Source: Allacma fusca
Lineage: Eukaryota > Arthropoda > Collembola > Symphypleona > Sminthuridae
NCBI GenBank assembly: GCA_947179485.1
Contig: OX359250.1
Span: forward strand, 28,344,654-28,408,653
Length of the DNA: 64,000 nt
Reading direction: 5' to 3'
Under the pieces are notes generated by a model that saw only the letters and a program-made list of their open reading frames with translations, searched no databases and was not told the DNA's origin. A program made the translations under genes and the position numbers. This document shows, piece by piece, positions 26,100 to 37,731 of the stretch (position 1 is the first letter of the stretch; the number at the start of each line of letters is the position of its first letter).

Positions 26100-28080
26100 T
26101 CCAAGTGGAGCTTGGAATGTACGTAAAAAAGTCAATACCGTAAACATCGATAGTATGATTTCCCTGCTATGTTTTTGTTGTGAAAACCAGGGGGTCGATC
26201 GGGTGTGTCATATAGTCATAAAAGGATAAAAATTCCGGAGTACTCCGAAGGAGATGGAACCCGGGACGACGCATGTGCCTGGACAAAATTGAAATTTCCA
26301 ATTTTTCCTCTCCGCTCGCCCCGTCTTCCTCTCTCACACTTTGCTCGAGAACGACGGCTTCCTCAAATGGGGTTTTTATCTCTTTCCTTGATTGCACTAA
26401 TCATGACTTAATTCCCTCGTATTTGTAATGTTTCAGCCTTAATTACAAGATTAGGCATCTTCTCGTTTCTAATTTTCTTTAGGTCAAATTACCAGTCCCC
26501 CGGTTTTCCCTTGGAATGGCAACCGACGGGGCTCTCACCCATAAATTCTCCATCCCGGAAATTTCATTTCCAGCGGGTTTCTCCATTACTTCTATCCCCT
26601 ATCAGGACCTGGTTATCTCAGTTCCCCTCTACCTTCAACATTTGACATTTTAATTTTACTCTTCATTTTTCAAGAAAAAACTTTTTCCATCGTCAAGACG
26701 TTCAGTGTACATAAATAAATCCATAGATATACTTTATGTATGTAATTATGTTGTCTACATATCTATGTTTATGAGTCTCTGTCTCAACGACGGGGTTGCA
26801 CGCTTCCCTTTTGAACTACTACTCCTAATGCTTTTTGTTGGCACTATGATGTAATAACCACAACATCTTTATTTTTATTTATTTTTTACTCAGCAGCTCT
26901 CCCTACAGTACTCTACGACCCGGTCCGGAGGAATTTAAACATACGACAGTCATTTGAAGATCCTGGATAGATACTCTTCTAGTCTTTCTTCAAGAACCCG
27001 GTAGTTGTTTGTTGTAGGAGTCATAAAAACGTCGGCATGGAGAGCCAAGCATTATCTTCATCTCTGTTCTCCTCCGTAGGAGAAACATACTAGAATTTTA
27101 TTTACACTGGACAACTTTTACTTAAACTTGGAGTAAACCAACTATGACATCGATTTGGTTTCCCCAAGACGAAAAAATATGAACTTCACTTGGCTCAAGA
27201 CCCTTTATGTCTTGTCATCGATATGTACACACACACACAAGGGCTCTCTCTCTGCATTTATCTAACGTTTATGGGATGGTTCTCAGTCCGGGTCATTTAA
27301 CACACTGACATTTAAGCCTCCTTGATGTATGTAAATACAGGGAAGACCCCGAGGAATTCCAGAGATGTCACAGGTATCTACACATGTCTCCGGGAATGTG
27401 AACGAGATTTAAGAACCAGTCTGGAATCCCTATACTTACTGTACAGCTTCGTCTACTTCTCATTTTACAACTCCTTCAGCCTTGCCTTTCTTTATAGCTT
27501 TGGGAAACTTCATTGATTTCCTTGGAAATTAAAACCAGTAAGTTAGCTATTCCCGAGGATGAAGGGAGGCTATGAAGGGCTAGTAGTATGGAGAAAAGTA
27601 ATAAGTGGAAAGAGTGCTGGAGATTCTATAAAAGCATTATTTATCTACGTGTTAGGAATGACTAGTAATTTTGTATTTTATGATCCGAAATGAGTACGTG
27701 TCGCGCTGTTGAGCACTCTCTCCCAAAAGAATATTCCTTTTGTTCCGACGAAAGCATGGGGCGTGATGGGAGAAAAAAAGAGAGAAAAAGCCGGAATCAC
27801 AACTGCAAAAAATATAGTTATTCAACGTGTTAAAAATAAAAAATAATGCGAATCGATAAGGAAATTTTACTGTGTAGTCAGACATAAGTCTTCTTTTTTT
27901 TTCCAAGAGAAAATCCAAATCCATTTGAGCATTTCCCCTTTTCCCTCTCCGTAGAAGAAAAAAAAAGCACAAATACTCCGGAAGATAATTGCACATACCA
28001 CTCCATAATACTCCTCGAATCTATTAGCCTAGATGTTGGAGGAGTTGAAAACTTGAAAAGTGACAGTAATGACAGTAGAC

Positions 28081-28112
<32 letters not shown>

Positions 28113-29278
28113 AACTCTGAAAGTTTTCTCTTTTTAAGAGACTCACATTACCACTCCGTCTGTAAATGGACTGCTACAAATGGAATATATATTCATGTGT
28201 AGATATGTATACTCCGGACGGCCCCGGATTGAGTCTTGAGAAGACCAGGGTTCTGTATTCCCACCAAAAACTCCAACAGGGTGAAAATCTAGACATAAAA
28301 CTTATCTCGACGTGTAGAGGAAAAGATTGAAGCCCTTGGGGTGAATCAATCACTCTGACAAGACTGTTACCCTCTGACTTTATCACCCATCTCTCGTCTC
28401 ATGTTTCTTCAACTTTCCATCCTTAACATGAAAAGTCTTAAGATTTTAAGCCTAAATGGTCCTTTCACGGTTCACCTTTCAGCGTCTCAACCATTGTTCA
28501 CCATTTCTAGGATTGTCTGAAACAGCTTTCTTATTTTATGTAGATGTAGTAGATATATAGAGACTGACCCCTCAAGCAGGAGTCTGAAAATCTAAGGATC
28601 CCTTTTTTTCCCCTCTCTCGTATATACAGATATAAGTTTTTTGAATTTTTTCCCTCTCCCTATCCTCCACTTCTTCACGTTGGAAAACTTCCCCATTCAT
28701 CATTCCATCGGTTTGGCAATAGAAACAATGGTTAGGACGATGATGGCATGGATCCAGCTTCCCTCGTTCTCCCGTCATACAGATAGTAAAAGGGAAGAAA
28801 ATTCAAATAAATTATTTGACTTCCTGAGAGCCTCCCATAAATTCTGCAAGTAAAGTTGAAGAAACAAACGCTGAGGACTATGTTGAGTTTCCATGTTTTT
28901 TATAGATGATGTCCCGAGTGAGAAATCCACATTGAAAATAAAAACAGGATCATATCATGAGACTGAAACGAGACTCACACTCAAGTATGTCTTACATGTT
29001 GTCTCCTCCGAACCTCTACCAGGACTGCTTTACCACACAGTGGAACCGTAAAGTAGAGTTAGTGTAAACGTAAAGTAACATTTTAGTGATCAGTATCAAC
29101 TTGGTTGTCGGTTTTTTTTTGAAGACACTCATGTCCTGTGCCAAAGTTATTGTTAGACGAAAATCAATGCTCTCTCTATGTGTTACTGTTCTTGAGAGGA
29201 AGGAAAGATTCTACTTGAGAAATATATACAAATACCATGGTGGCAGGCGACCGCTAGCTTCAACGAAGAAAGGACTGA

Positions 29279-29281
<3 letters not shown>
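26100..29281. other. intergenic between divergent FSTL-like and LRR genes
   Basis: No gene is recognised. A (GA)n tract lies at about 28087-28112. Short open frames here look like chance, being unspliced and without domains. The stretch probably holds control elements for the two flanking, divergently transcribed genes. Confidence 0.45.

Positions 29282-29328
<47 letters not shown>
29282..29328. repeat. (GA)n tract, about 23 units
   Basis: Uninterrupted GA repeat about 500 bp upstream of the putative 5' exon of the LRR gene. A CT-rich partner lies at 29461-29541. Confidence 0.9.
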
Positions 29329-29330
<2 letters not shown>

Positions 29331-29460
29331 ACGAGAGAAACGCAGCATGTGTTTATAGTTACTTTTATGCATATGCCTTCTCACAATAGAATTTTATAGG
29401 TCCCGCATTCTGAGTCTCGTTAAACCCGAGATTCTATTATTTCCCCTACCCGGAAAAATG

Positions 29461-29541
29461 TTCTCCTCCGTTCTCTCTCGCTCTCTCCACTCTGTCTCTC
29501 TCTCACTCTCTCTTTCCCGTACACTCTCTCTCTCCCTCTTG
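29461..29541. repeat. CT-rich tract
   Basis: Several blocks of (CT)n interrupted by short spacers. Complementary in composition to the GA tract at 29282-29328, some 130 bp away. Confidence 0.8.
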
Positions 29542-29697
29542 GTCTTGGACATGCACACTGGGAGAACAAGTGAGAGGGCTCGGAGTGGAAATACCCGCAT
29601 CATCAAATATACAGTTGAATGTCACGGCAGGACGAAATAGCAAATATTGGTACGGCGTGTGTAGATTTTTTGGCAGCCAGGAAAATTTAAGCTCTCA

Positions 29698-29724
29698 CCA
29701 CACACACACACACACACACACACA
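29698..29724. repeat. (CA)n microsatellite
   Basis: About 13 CA units just upstream of the putative 5' non-coding exon of the LRR gene. Confidence 0.9.
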
Positions 29725-29835
29725 AAACATTCAAGTTTTTAAACTCTTTTAAGTCGTCCTAAAGTGTCATTATGTGAGTCACAAGAAGCTCACTTTGAGC
29801 GGATCCGGGGAGCCTGCATCATCTCCTACAACACG

Positions 29836-30044
29836 GTAAGTATTTAATACTCAAATTCCATATTTTAACTCCCTTTGAACTTCCCTTCCCCACTTTCCTG
29901 GAATTTTATTGTAGCTCTTACTCTCTGTTTACTACTCCTTCAAGTGCCCATTCCAAATTTATTACATTCAGACCACCTCCCTGGCATTAGGTAATGTAAT
30001 CAAATTGACGATGAGATCTTCTTTGTATCAACCTTATCCTCCAG
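29836..30044 (+). other. putative 5' UTR intron of the LRR gene
   Basis: ACACG|GTAAGTATT at 29836 is a strong donor, and TTATCCTCCAG ending at 30044 is a fair acceptor. Splicing them would join a non-coding 5' exon ending at 29835 to the LRR coding exon and remove the ATG at 30011. No transcript evidence is available. Confidence 0.5.
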
Positions 30045-30112
30045 AAGGAGTAAATTTCATCGGAGTCACACAGGGACCTGGAGGGATCCCAAAAGGACCT
30101 GGAGGGGACAAT

Positions 30113-31681
30113 ATGTGGAGAAAGCTACTCATCCTAGGCTGCATTGTTGTGAGGACGTACCAGTTCTGTCCTCAGTCCTGCACCTGCAACAATAACTTGC
30201 TCACTGTGTTTTGTACAACGAATGTCAACAACAATCATGGTTACTTGAACGAGATCCCAATATTTCTGAATCCGCACATCCAAACGCTAAACGTACAAGG
30301 GAACCAGATTAGTGATCTGAGCCAGTCACTTCAGTTCTACACTCAACTCCGACAACTAGACCTAAGTTATAATAAGATAGTAGAATTGGGTAATTTAAAT
30401 TTTGGGAATCTAAGGAATCTAGCATACTTGAATATTTCCTATAATCAAATTCAAAGTTTGAGTGAGCTTTCCTTCCGAGGTTTGTTCTCCCTCGTTACAC
30501 TAGACCTGACCGGGAACTGGATAGAGTCTGTTGACTACCAAGTCTTCCAGGACTTGGACCAGCTCTCCGTGCTGGATATGAGTCGAAATCGTTTAAAATA
30601 TGTGGATTGGAATATTTTACATAAGTTGGGGAATTTACAAGTGGTATCCCTGAGTAATAATTTCATTAGGACATTGAATAGGATGTTCCTGAGTACGAAC
30701 TACTGGACGCTGGACAGTATCATGGAATTAAATTTAAATTTCAATCAATTGTCTTCCTTAGAAGAGTATCATTTCGATACGTTTGTGAATGTGAAAAATC
30801 TACAGTTATGTTGTAACCGGATCGGACAACTCAGTGAGAATACTTTTAGTAATAATTTTAAACTTGTTAGTCTTAATTTAAGTCAGAACCGAATCACTCA
30901 GCTCCCGCCACATTTCCTGTCAAAGTTGACGGAGCTGAAGTGGTTGGACTTGAGCTTCAACCACCTCACTACAATCTCCGCTCACTATTTTAGTAGCTTA
31001 TTTAAGTTGGAATTTATTGACGTGAGCTCAAATCCTATTAGTCAGATAGAGAGTGACTCCTTACTAGATAATATAAATTTGGTTACTTTCAACGGTGATA
31101 ATTTGCATGAGTTGAGTAACATCTCCGTGTACTTACTCCTCAATAAGCCCTTCCTAAATGTTTTCTCTCTCAAATATGGGAACCTGAGTTCCATGGATTT
31201 CCAGCTACACTATGAGTTCCTCTCTAAGATGGATCTGACTGGGAATCCTTGGAATTGTAACTGTTCCATGCTCAAATTGTACCAGTATGTTATGGAGTCT
31301 AATCAGTCAAAACTGACGTCATTGGTTTGCTCATCCCCGTCGAAGTTGGAAGGGGTACCTTTGAGTAGCTTACAGCAGAGCGACTTTGACGACTGTCAGC
31401 CCAGCTATGACAGCTTCACCAATACCGTCTTCATTATCGCGGGGGTCCTGATCACCCTGATTGTTCTGGTGATCTGTGTGAAGATCATTGTGGCAATGAT
31501 TAAACTCCGGAGGGAGGAGCGGAGTACAATCAGGAGCTTCAAAAGTCATCATCATCCCCAACTACCACCGCACCACAATCAAAGGCATAATGAAGATTTA
31601 TTTCTCCGACGAAATTCCTCCAACCTCAGTACTCAATATACTCATGTGTATGATAAGCAAGTTCCTAGTGTGTTGGTGTAG
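30113..31681 (+). CDS. LRR transmembrane protein (Capricious/Tartan-like layout)
   Basis: Predicted type I cell-surface protein of 522 residues in one coding exon. The start at 30113 gives a signal peptide (MWRKLLILGCIVVRTYQF); an in-frame ATG at 30011 would add a Gly/Pro stretch that buries it. Order: LRRNT cap with four cysteines (CPQSCTCNNNLLTVFC); about 11-13 leucine-rich repeats (LRQLDLSYNKI, LAYLNISYNQI, LVTLDLTGNWI, LKWLDLSFNHL); LRRCT cap (NPWNCNCSMLKLYQ, later C at SSP and DDC); one membrane helix (FIIAGVLITLIVLVICVKII); and a short basic, His/Pro-rich tail ending PSVLV, which could be a class II PDZ ligand. No Ig or TIR domain. Extracellular N-glycosylation sequons (NIS, NLS, NCS) are present. 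Adhesion or receptor-type LRR proteins of arthropods share this layout; the specific ortholog is uncertain. Confidence 0.88.
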   Translation: MWRKLLILGCIVVRTYQFCPQSCTCNNNLLTVFCTTNVNNNHGYLNEIPIFLNPHIQTLNVQGNQISDLSQSLQFYTQLRQLDLSYNKIVELGNLNFGNLRNLAYLNISYNQIQSLSELSFRGLFSLVTLDLTGNWIESVDYQVFQDLDQLSVLDMSRNRLKYVDWNILHKLGNLQVVSLSNNFIRTLNRMFLSTNYWTLDSIMELNLNFNQLSSLEEYHFDTFVNVKNLQLCCNRIGQLSENTFSNNFKLVSLNLSQNRITQLPPHFLSKLTELKWLDLSFNHLTTISAHYFSSLFKLEFIDVSSNPISQIESDSLLDNINLVTFNGDNLHELSNISVYLLLNKPFLNVFSLKYGNLSSMDFQLHYEFLSKMDLTGNPWNCNCSMLKLYQYVMESNQSKLTSLVCSSPSKLEGVPLSSLQQSDFDDCQPSYDSFTNTVFIIAGVLITLIVLVICVKIIVAMIKLRREERSTIRSFKSHHHPQLPPHHNQRHNEDLFLRRNSSNLSTQYTHVYDKQVPSVLV

Positions 31682-33072
31682 TTGGAGTTGCTTAAGACCA
31701 CTTAAGCTCCCAGGAATGAGATTAGGACCCCCAAGGTGCGAAAAGCCCATAATCATCCTTTTTATAAGCAGTGGGCTGACTACCATACAAATGATTAAAA
31801 TCCTCTTAGTATACGCATATACTTATATGGAGAGTCACTGTACAATATAATTATATGTAGTTCATTGTGTGTAGGTTTTTATTTTATTTTCTCATCATCT
31901 ACTACTCCATCATAAGTATGTGGAAGAGATGGGACTTCAGGACACAACGAAATTCTTCAAAAGAATCAAGACATTTTTTTTCTTCCCTGTATAGGTATCG
32001 ATTTTATGACTCCTGTATATATACGCTCCTCACCCTATGAATACTTTCCTAAGATATGTACGGGGGGGATCCATCTTATAGACAATGTACGGGGAATTAT
32101 GTATTTATAGGGAGTAGTAGCTTAACTCTCCCGGAGAAATGAGTGTGTAAAGAAAGGACCCGGAGGAGTTGGAACATCCAGAAAAATTACCATTTGTATG
32201 TATATTAGTGCAAGATAAGTCTTTAAAAGCTCTTGCTTACAACTCCCACGTTAATATTCCAGAGCTTCATGAATTTTTAAATCAGTCGAGGATCCTGGGT
32301 TAGACTCAAATCTTTATGGAACTCATGGAAATCAAACTATGCAAAAATTCAAGTCCACCAGACGTCATTTCCATATTTCTTTCATTTGTATGATAAGCAA
32401 GTTCTCTTTGGACTGAAGCGTATATATAAGAGCCAGCGCTAATGCTCTACTTCCTTGAATACAATCATTATTGGGGTTTAGAATTAAGAAACAATTTCTG
32501 CAGTGCTCCTGTTTTACAACCTCTTGCGTTCAGACAATACATACATATATGGTTAGGTAGCTGCTGGGATTTTCGGAATGGGATTACAACCGTGAGGGAG
32601 TTTCACATTGTATGTATATATATAATATCCGAGGGGCAAAGAGAAAGTACTTATATATTCCATATAGACTGTAGATCGTACAATTTTTCTGGGTGTACCT
32701 CCAAAAAACAAATAAATATGAGTTTCCCTCTTGTAACTGTAATAATTATATTCAAATGACCTGGAATCATACAAGAAGTCTTGAATAGTCATATAATTAT
32801 ATGTACTGGTCCTAGTAGATACTCATAGCAAATTTTTAATAATTTAACTCCATGTAAATAGAAAGTCAGCTGTAGCTTCCAAAGACAAGAGAAAAATCTC
32901 CGACGGTTATTATGCTTCAGAAGCAGATGTGTCCATATGACACTTGATTGACGCATACAAATATTAAGACACGTGTGTAATTTTGTTATTCCTCTAGTCA
33001 CTATGTCTATAAATAATTATGGCATACAGTAAAATTAAAGTATTCTAATAAATTGAAGGCAGCACAGAGGCA

Positions 33073-33074
<2 letters not shown>

Positions 33075-33104
<30 letters not shown>
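33075..33104. repeat. (CA)n microsatellite
   Basis: About 14 CA units in intergenic DNA. Confidence 0.9.
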
Positions 33105-33105
<1 letters not shown>

Positions 33106-33678
33106 CACCGGGAAATAGCATTTATTTAGCGACAAGGTTCATATATAAGATATAAGGTACATATACATAATATAGACAACTGAAAAAAAAATTGTGCTCA
33201 TGAGTAAACGGAAAGCAATAATTACGTCAACTGGATTAAAAATATGAGACGGTCCAGAGGTACTTGACTCCGAAAGAAAAGACATACGCAATAAATGGTA
33301 ACCATGTATACATTTAGTCACCTACAAATATACTATATAGAAATACTTACCTATAGATGAAAATATATTGTAAAAATATACTTGTTCTAGTTACTATATA
33401 CTACATATACCTTCTGTCTCCATATTTTAAGTGTCAAGTAGGAAGATTCTTCCCTGTCAAAAATCTATCTGTGGTCCTGTAAATATTCCACTAGATAAAT
33501 ATACATAACATGCCTAAAAATATATCCCTACAGCAGGATGGAACTTGTAGTTCTCCACTTATTTCCATCCTGGGAGACTCTCAATGAGACTATGAAAAAC
33601 TCCTATTTGTATATATTTGTACTAAAAGCTGGGAAAAAAAAGTGAAAATAAATTCTGCTGAACTAATAACAACGGGGC

Positions 33679-33770
33679 GAGAGAGAGAGAGAGAGAGAGA
33701 GTCCGTGATTCCATTTTCCTCCTTTATTTTTGCAATTTAATCTCATGCTCCACTGTATGTCTGTGCTCCA

Positions 33771-33806
<36 letters not shown>
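33679..33806. repeat. paired (GA)n tracts
   Basis: Two (GA)n runs, about 33679-33701 and 33777-33806, in the same orientation about 75 bp apart. Confidence 0.85.
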
Positions 33807-33810
<4 letters not shown>

Positions 33811-36269
33811 CTTAAAGCGGAAAGCTCCGGAGTGAATGAAAATGCGAGTGAGAAACAAAAACGAGGTTAATGCAGCACGAGAGCAGAAACTTTATTGCAG
33901 GCAATTACTCATGCATGGTGCCCAATGACCCTAAAAAACTAACGAACCGATGAAACTCCAGGAAGACTTTCCCCATCCAGTCAAATGAGAAGTCCAGGGA
34001 ACGCCTCCGTCAACGAATTAGTTTCCCCTTTTTCTCTAGTCTTTTTTTAATACCACATTATGTTTCTATTACTGACTCTGTCATTCATCAGCAGTCCCTA
34101 TAAAACTTGTTTTCCTAAAGAGCTCCAGAGCTCTCTCGAAATTAAGTTAAGAGTAATAAGTCTGCTAACAACTTCATAAAATAACCTAGTATGAGCCTGT
34201 GATAAGGTTTCCTAATAGAAATACCCAATCTGTATTTTCTGCTAATCCAATCCACAACTTCCTTATTTGCTCACCTTATGTATACCTATGAGTTGGTCGG
34301 GGAAGATGCTCTTTTATGGAATTATCCTTCAATGTATGAGGGAACCTTCCCAAATATGTATTTTTATGACTTAGGTGGACGTCGACCTTGGTAGCTTTGA
34401 TCTCCGAAGGAAAAAATTGAAACCCGTCCAAGAAAGGGAATACTCATTTGAATTACTACACATTTTGTGCTACCATTTTCGATTCTTGGAAATTGGAAAC
34501 CTGTTTGCTCAAATCCAAGCACTATCTACATACATAGTCAATGATTAAAAAGTCCGATAAAGACTTCTAACTGAAAATTATAGATACTTCTCTAAAAAAA
34601 ATTAATTTCTGGGTTTCCAGTGAATCCTTATTTGGATTATTCATTCAAAGGTTTCATACATTTCCATTTCCACTGATTAAATTATTTATTGAATGGGAAA
34701 ATGCCCCGTATTTCATTGAATTCATCAGGCTTTACAAGAATATCAGTTCTTAGAATTCTTCCCCATATTGATGTATATTAAAATACAGGATAAATCTACA
34801 GAATAAAAGATACAATAATTGTGGCGATACTTGACGAATAAGCTAAGTGCTAGAGTCAAAGTACATACTTCGTGCATATGGTTGGGAATGCCTACAATAA
34901 TTTATTATTACTATTTATAGTAGTATCAACTGAAATTGAAAGAAAACTACACTATATGATGGCAGAATAAAAATAACAAACTGTAAATTCCAAGCCTTGT
35001 TTAATTTCCGTGAAGGAGACAAGGCTGAGTCAGTCCTGAGCGTAATAATAGGATGAGTACTGCTGATCGGAAATCGTTACGAGTTACCATAACCATGTTA
35101 CCATTCACGAAACTATATAGCCGGGGTTAAAATCCGTTCTGTTGTTTCATATTTGTTTCAAGGCTTCCTCACTCAAAGGCAGAGAGACAGAGACAAACAT
35201 ATATGGGATGAAATGCTTCCCTTTATTAATGCAATGTACGTAATGGTACTGATATGTGTATGTCAGCTCGAAGGAGAGACGGCTCAAAGTTTTGATTTAG
35301 TGTGACGTAAAAAAAAACTTTCGAATAGTACAAAAAGCAAAACATGCGCTAAGCACTGGAGTACATATAACTTCTCAAAAATAAATACAAGAACATAGTG
35401 AAGAGAACAAGCAAGGAAAGCTGTCATAAAAAACACAGTTGCTAGGAAATTTCTGGAATTACATTCGTATGTAAGTATGCATTTGACATGGAGAGATCCG
35501 TTCCTATGAAATCCTTCTATAAAAACGAGAATTTAAGCTTGCGTTTTTCAGGCTATCAACTCTCAGTCAGACTGCACTCACACTGGTAGTATCATATAAT
35601 TTGCTAGTAATCGTACATTCGTGGGAATTGGGAGTGTGTGTGTGGTGTATAGTGTCCTTTCAAAGTATAATAGTCTGAAAGAACAAAGTCAAGCGGAGCT
35701 GGAAATTTATACTGATGAAAAATTGAATCTTGTATTTAGATATATACAGTAGTTTTCGTGGTTTCCTGTTTATACAAACGATCCTGCTGTGGACATAAAT
35801 ATACACAATACATCTGACTTCTAGATTACGGGGACGTGTAATACACACCTTCATGAATGCCGAGGGGGTCCATTGCACCATGATTTTGTCATTTCTGCTA
35901 GCATTGCATTAATCCGGATACAAAAATTAAGCAAACAGTTGCAATCATGCAGACATAGAAAACATTACTGTAATCAGAAACAACCAGACCGTTTATTGCC
36001 ACTAGCAGTAAAAGACCTTGTTACAACAGTAGTAACTTCAAAGGAGGAACAAGGAAAACAGGGATCAACCCGAACAAAATGTAAATCACGGGAAAAGCCG
36101 CAATAACGCATTAAATTACAATTAAAAAATTAACGTCATCACTACAAATCAAATGGCTGCAGCAAAAGACATGAATAAGTAACAGCAGTAACAATCCCGT
36201 AATATTAAGCGTTACAAAAATAGCAAATTAACTTTTTACACTAAATAAAAGGTTCACACAAATTAAATA

Positions 36270-36560
36270 ACACCAATTCACGGTCAAAAAATTAAACTCC
36301 AGGTACAAAAACAAATCTCGGTCAAAAAACTAAATAACACTATTTAAAAGTATATTCAGGGTCAAAAAATTAAACTCCAGGTCAAGAAACTCAATAACAC
36401 CTTTTAAAATTAAATTCAGGGTAAACAAATTAAACTACGAGTCAAAAATCAAATTACAGGTTCAAAAACTGAACTACAAGTCAGAAAACTAAATTACCGG
36501 TCAAAAACTAAGGTTCATAAAACTAAGGTCAAAAAACTAAATTACAGATCAAAAGCTACA
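36270..36560. repeat. degenerate repeat of a GGTCAAAAAATTAAA unit
   Basis: Roughly 18-22-bp units built on CAGGTCAAAAAACTAAATTA, with variable spacing and some longer composite units. Immediately precedes a second, unrelated array. Confidence 0.75.
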
Positions 36561-36584
36561 TGTATTTTGGCTTCACTTTGCCCC

Positions 36585-37085
36585 TAAAAACCCATTAGCA
36601 CAATTCAAGGCTCTAGCTTAGCTTCCCCCTAAAAACAAATAACAGAAAGATCTTCATTTCTCTTCGCCCCTAAAAACAAATACCAGGAAGATCTTCATTT
36701 CTCTTCGCCCCTAAAAACAAATACCAGGAAGATCTTCATTTCTCTTCGCCCCTAAAAACAAATACCAGAAAGATCTTCATTTCTCTTCGCCCCTAAAAAC
36801 AAATACCAGAAAGATCTTCATTTCTCTTTGCCCCTAAAAACAAATACCAGAAAGATCTTCATTTCTCTTCGCCCCTAAAAACAAATAACAGAAATATCTT
36901 CATCTATCTTCGCCCCTAAAAACAAATAACAGAAAGATCTTCATTTCTCTTCGCCCCTAAAAACAAATAACAGAAAGATCTTCATTTCTTTTCGCCCCTA
37001 AAAATTAAAACCAGGATTAAAATCTCGTGTGAATTCGCCCCTAAAAATTAAAACCAGGATTAAAATCTTGTGTCAATTCGCCCCT
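36585..37085. repeat. 41-bp minisatellite, about 12 copies
   Basis: The core reads CTTCGCCCCTAAAAACAAAT followed by ACCAGAAAGATCTTCATTTCT. Central copies from 36660 to 36990 differ by only a few bases. The last copies change to CCTAAAAATTAAAACCAGG with a GTGTGAATTCG half. Lies about 650 bp upstream of the scramblase start codon. Confidence 0.9.
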
Positions 37086-37731
37086 AGAAATCAACCACCA
37101 ACAGTAAGGACTTTCACCTCACTTCGTCCCTCAATACCAAATCCCATCCTAAAGAATAAAATAAACATCCCATTAACAACAAGAAGGAAATTTGAAGAAT
37201 ATTTACAAAAAACAAATCCCAGTTTTATCAAAGGATTATTACAACCACAGCCTACTTATTGAGTCCCTACGCCAGTCATGGGCCTCCTCACCATTATTTG
37301 TAGACCACCCCTGTAAGTGTACACAGCTCTCCTTTTTGGCTGCCGTGTTTCCCTTTCCCGATCTATATACAAACACTATATGCACACTAGTACCCCGTAC
37401 CCGTACTGCCCACTTACAGAGCTTATACTTGTACAACACGTTCCTCAATCGTTCTTCAGACCATTCAAGTACAAAAACTTTCAGTACGTGTGTCTAGTAT
37501 ATAGCCAAGCCCTGAGCGACTGGAAGTGTGTCATGAAATTCTTGTCTTTAAACCTTTGACTGTACTATACATTGACAAATATTTTGACAGTTTTGAGGAC
37601 TTAAAGTGGTTCTGGTCCTTCAAGCTTATTTAATAATCTTTTTTAAATAACCCTTGGGATAGTAGTTTATGAATTATTCATTGTGTTGAATTAAAGAGTA
37701 TATAGTGAAGGCGTAAACATTAGTGTTAATT

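Larger units (their letters stand above)
31682..36269. other. intergenic, no gene recognised
   Basis: Downstream of the LRR gene: probable 3' UTR followed by AT-rich DNA. Contains (CA)n at 33075-33104 and (GA)n at about 33679-33701 and 33777-33806. No coding family or RNA gene is visible. Confidence 0.5.

Noticed and set aside
35873-36106. Basic Gln/Lys-rich small protein
   Set aside because: No recognisable domain, and it borders a tandem array; most likely chance.
36585-37085. CRISPR-like array
   Set aside because: The whole 41-bp unit repeats; there are no variable spacers.
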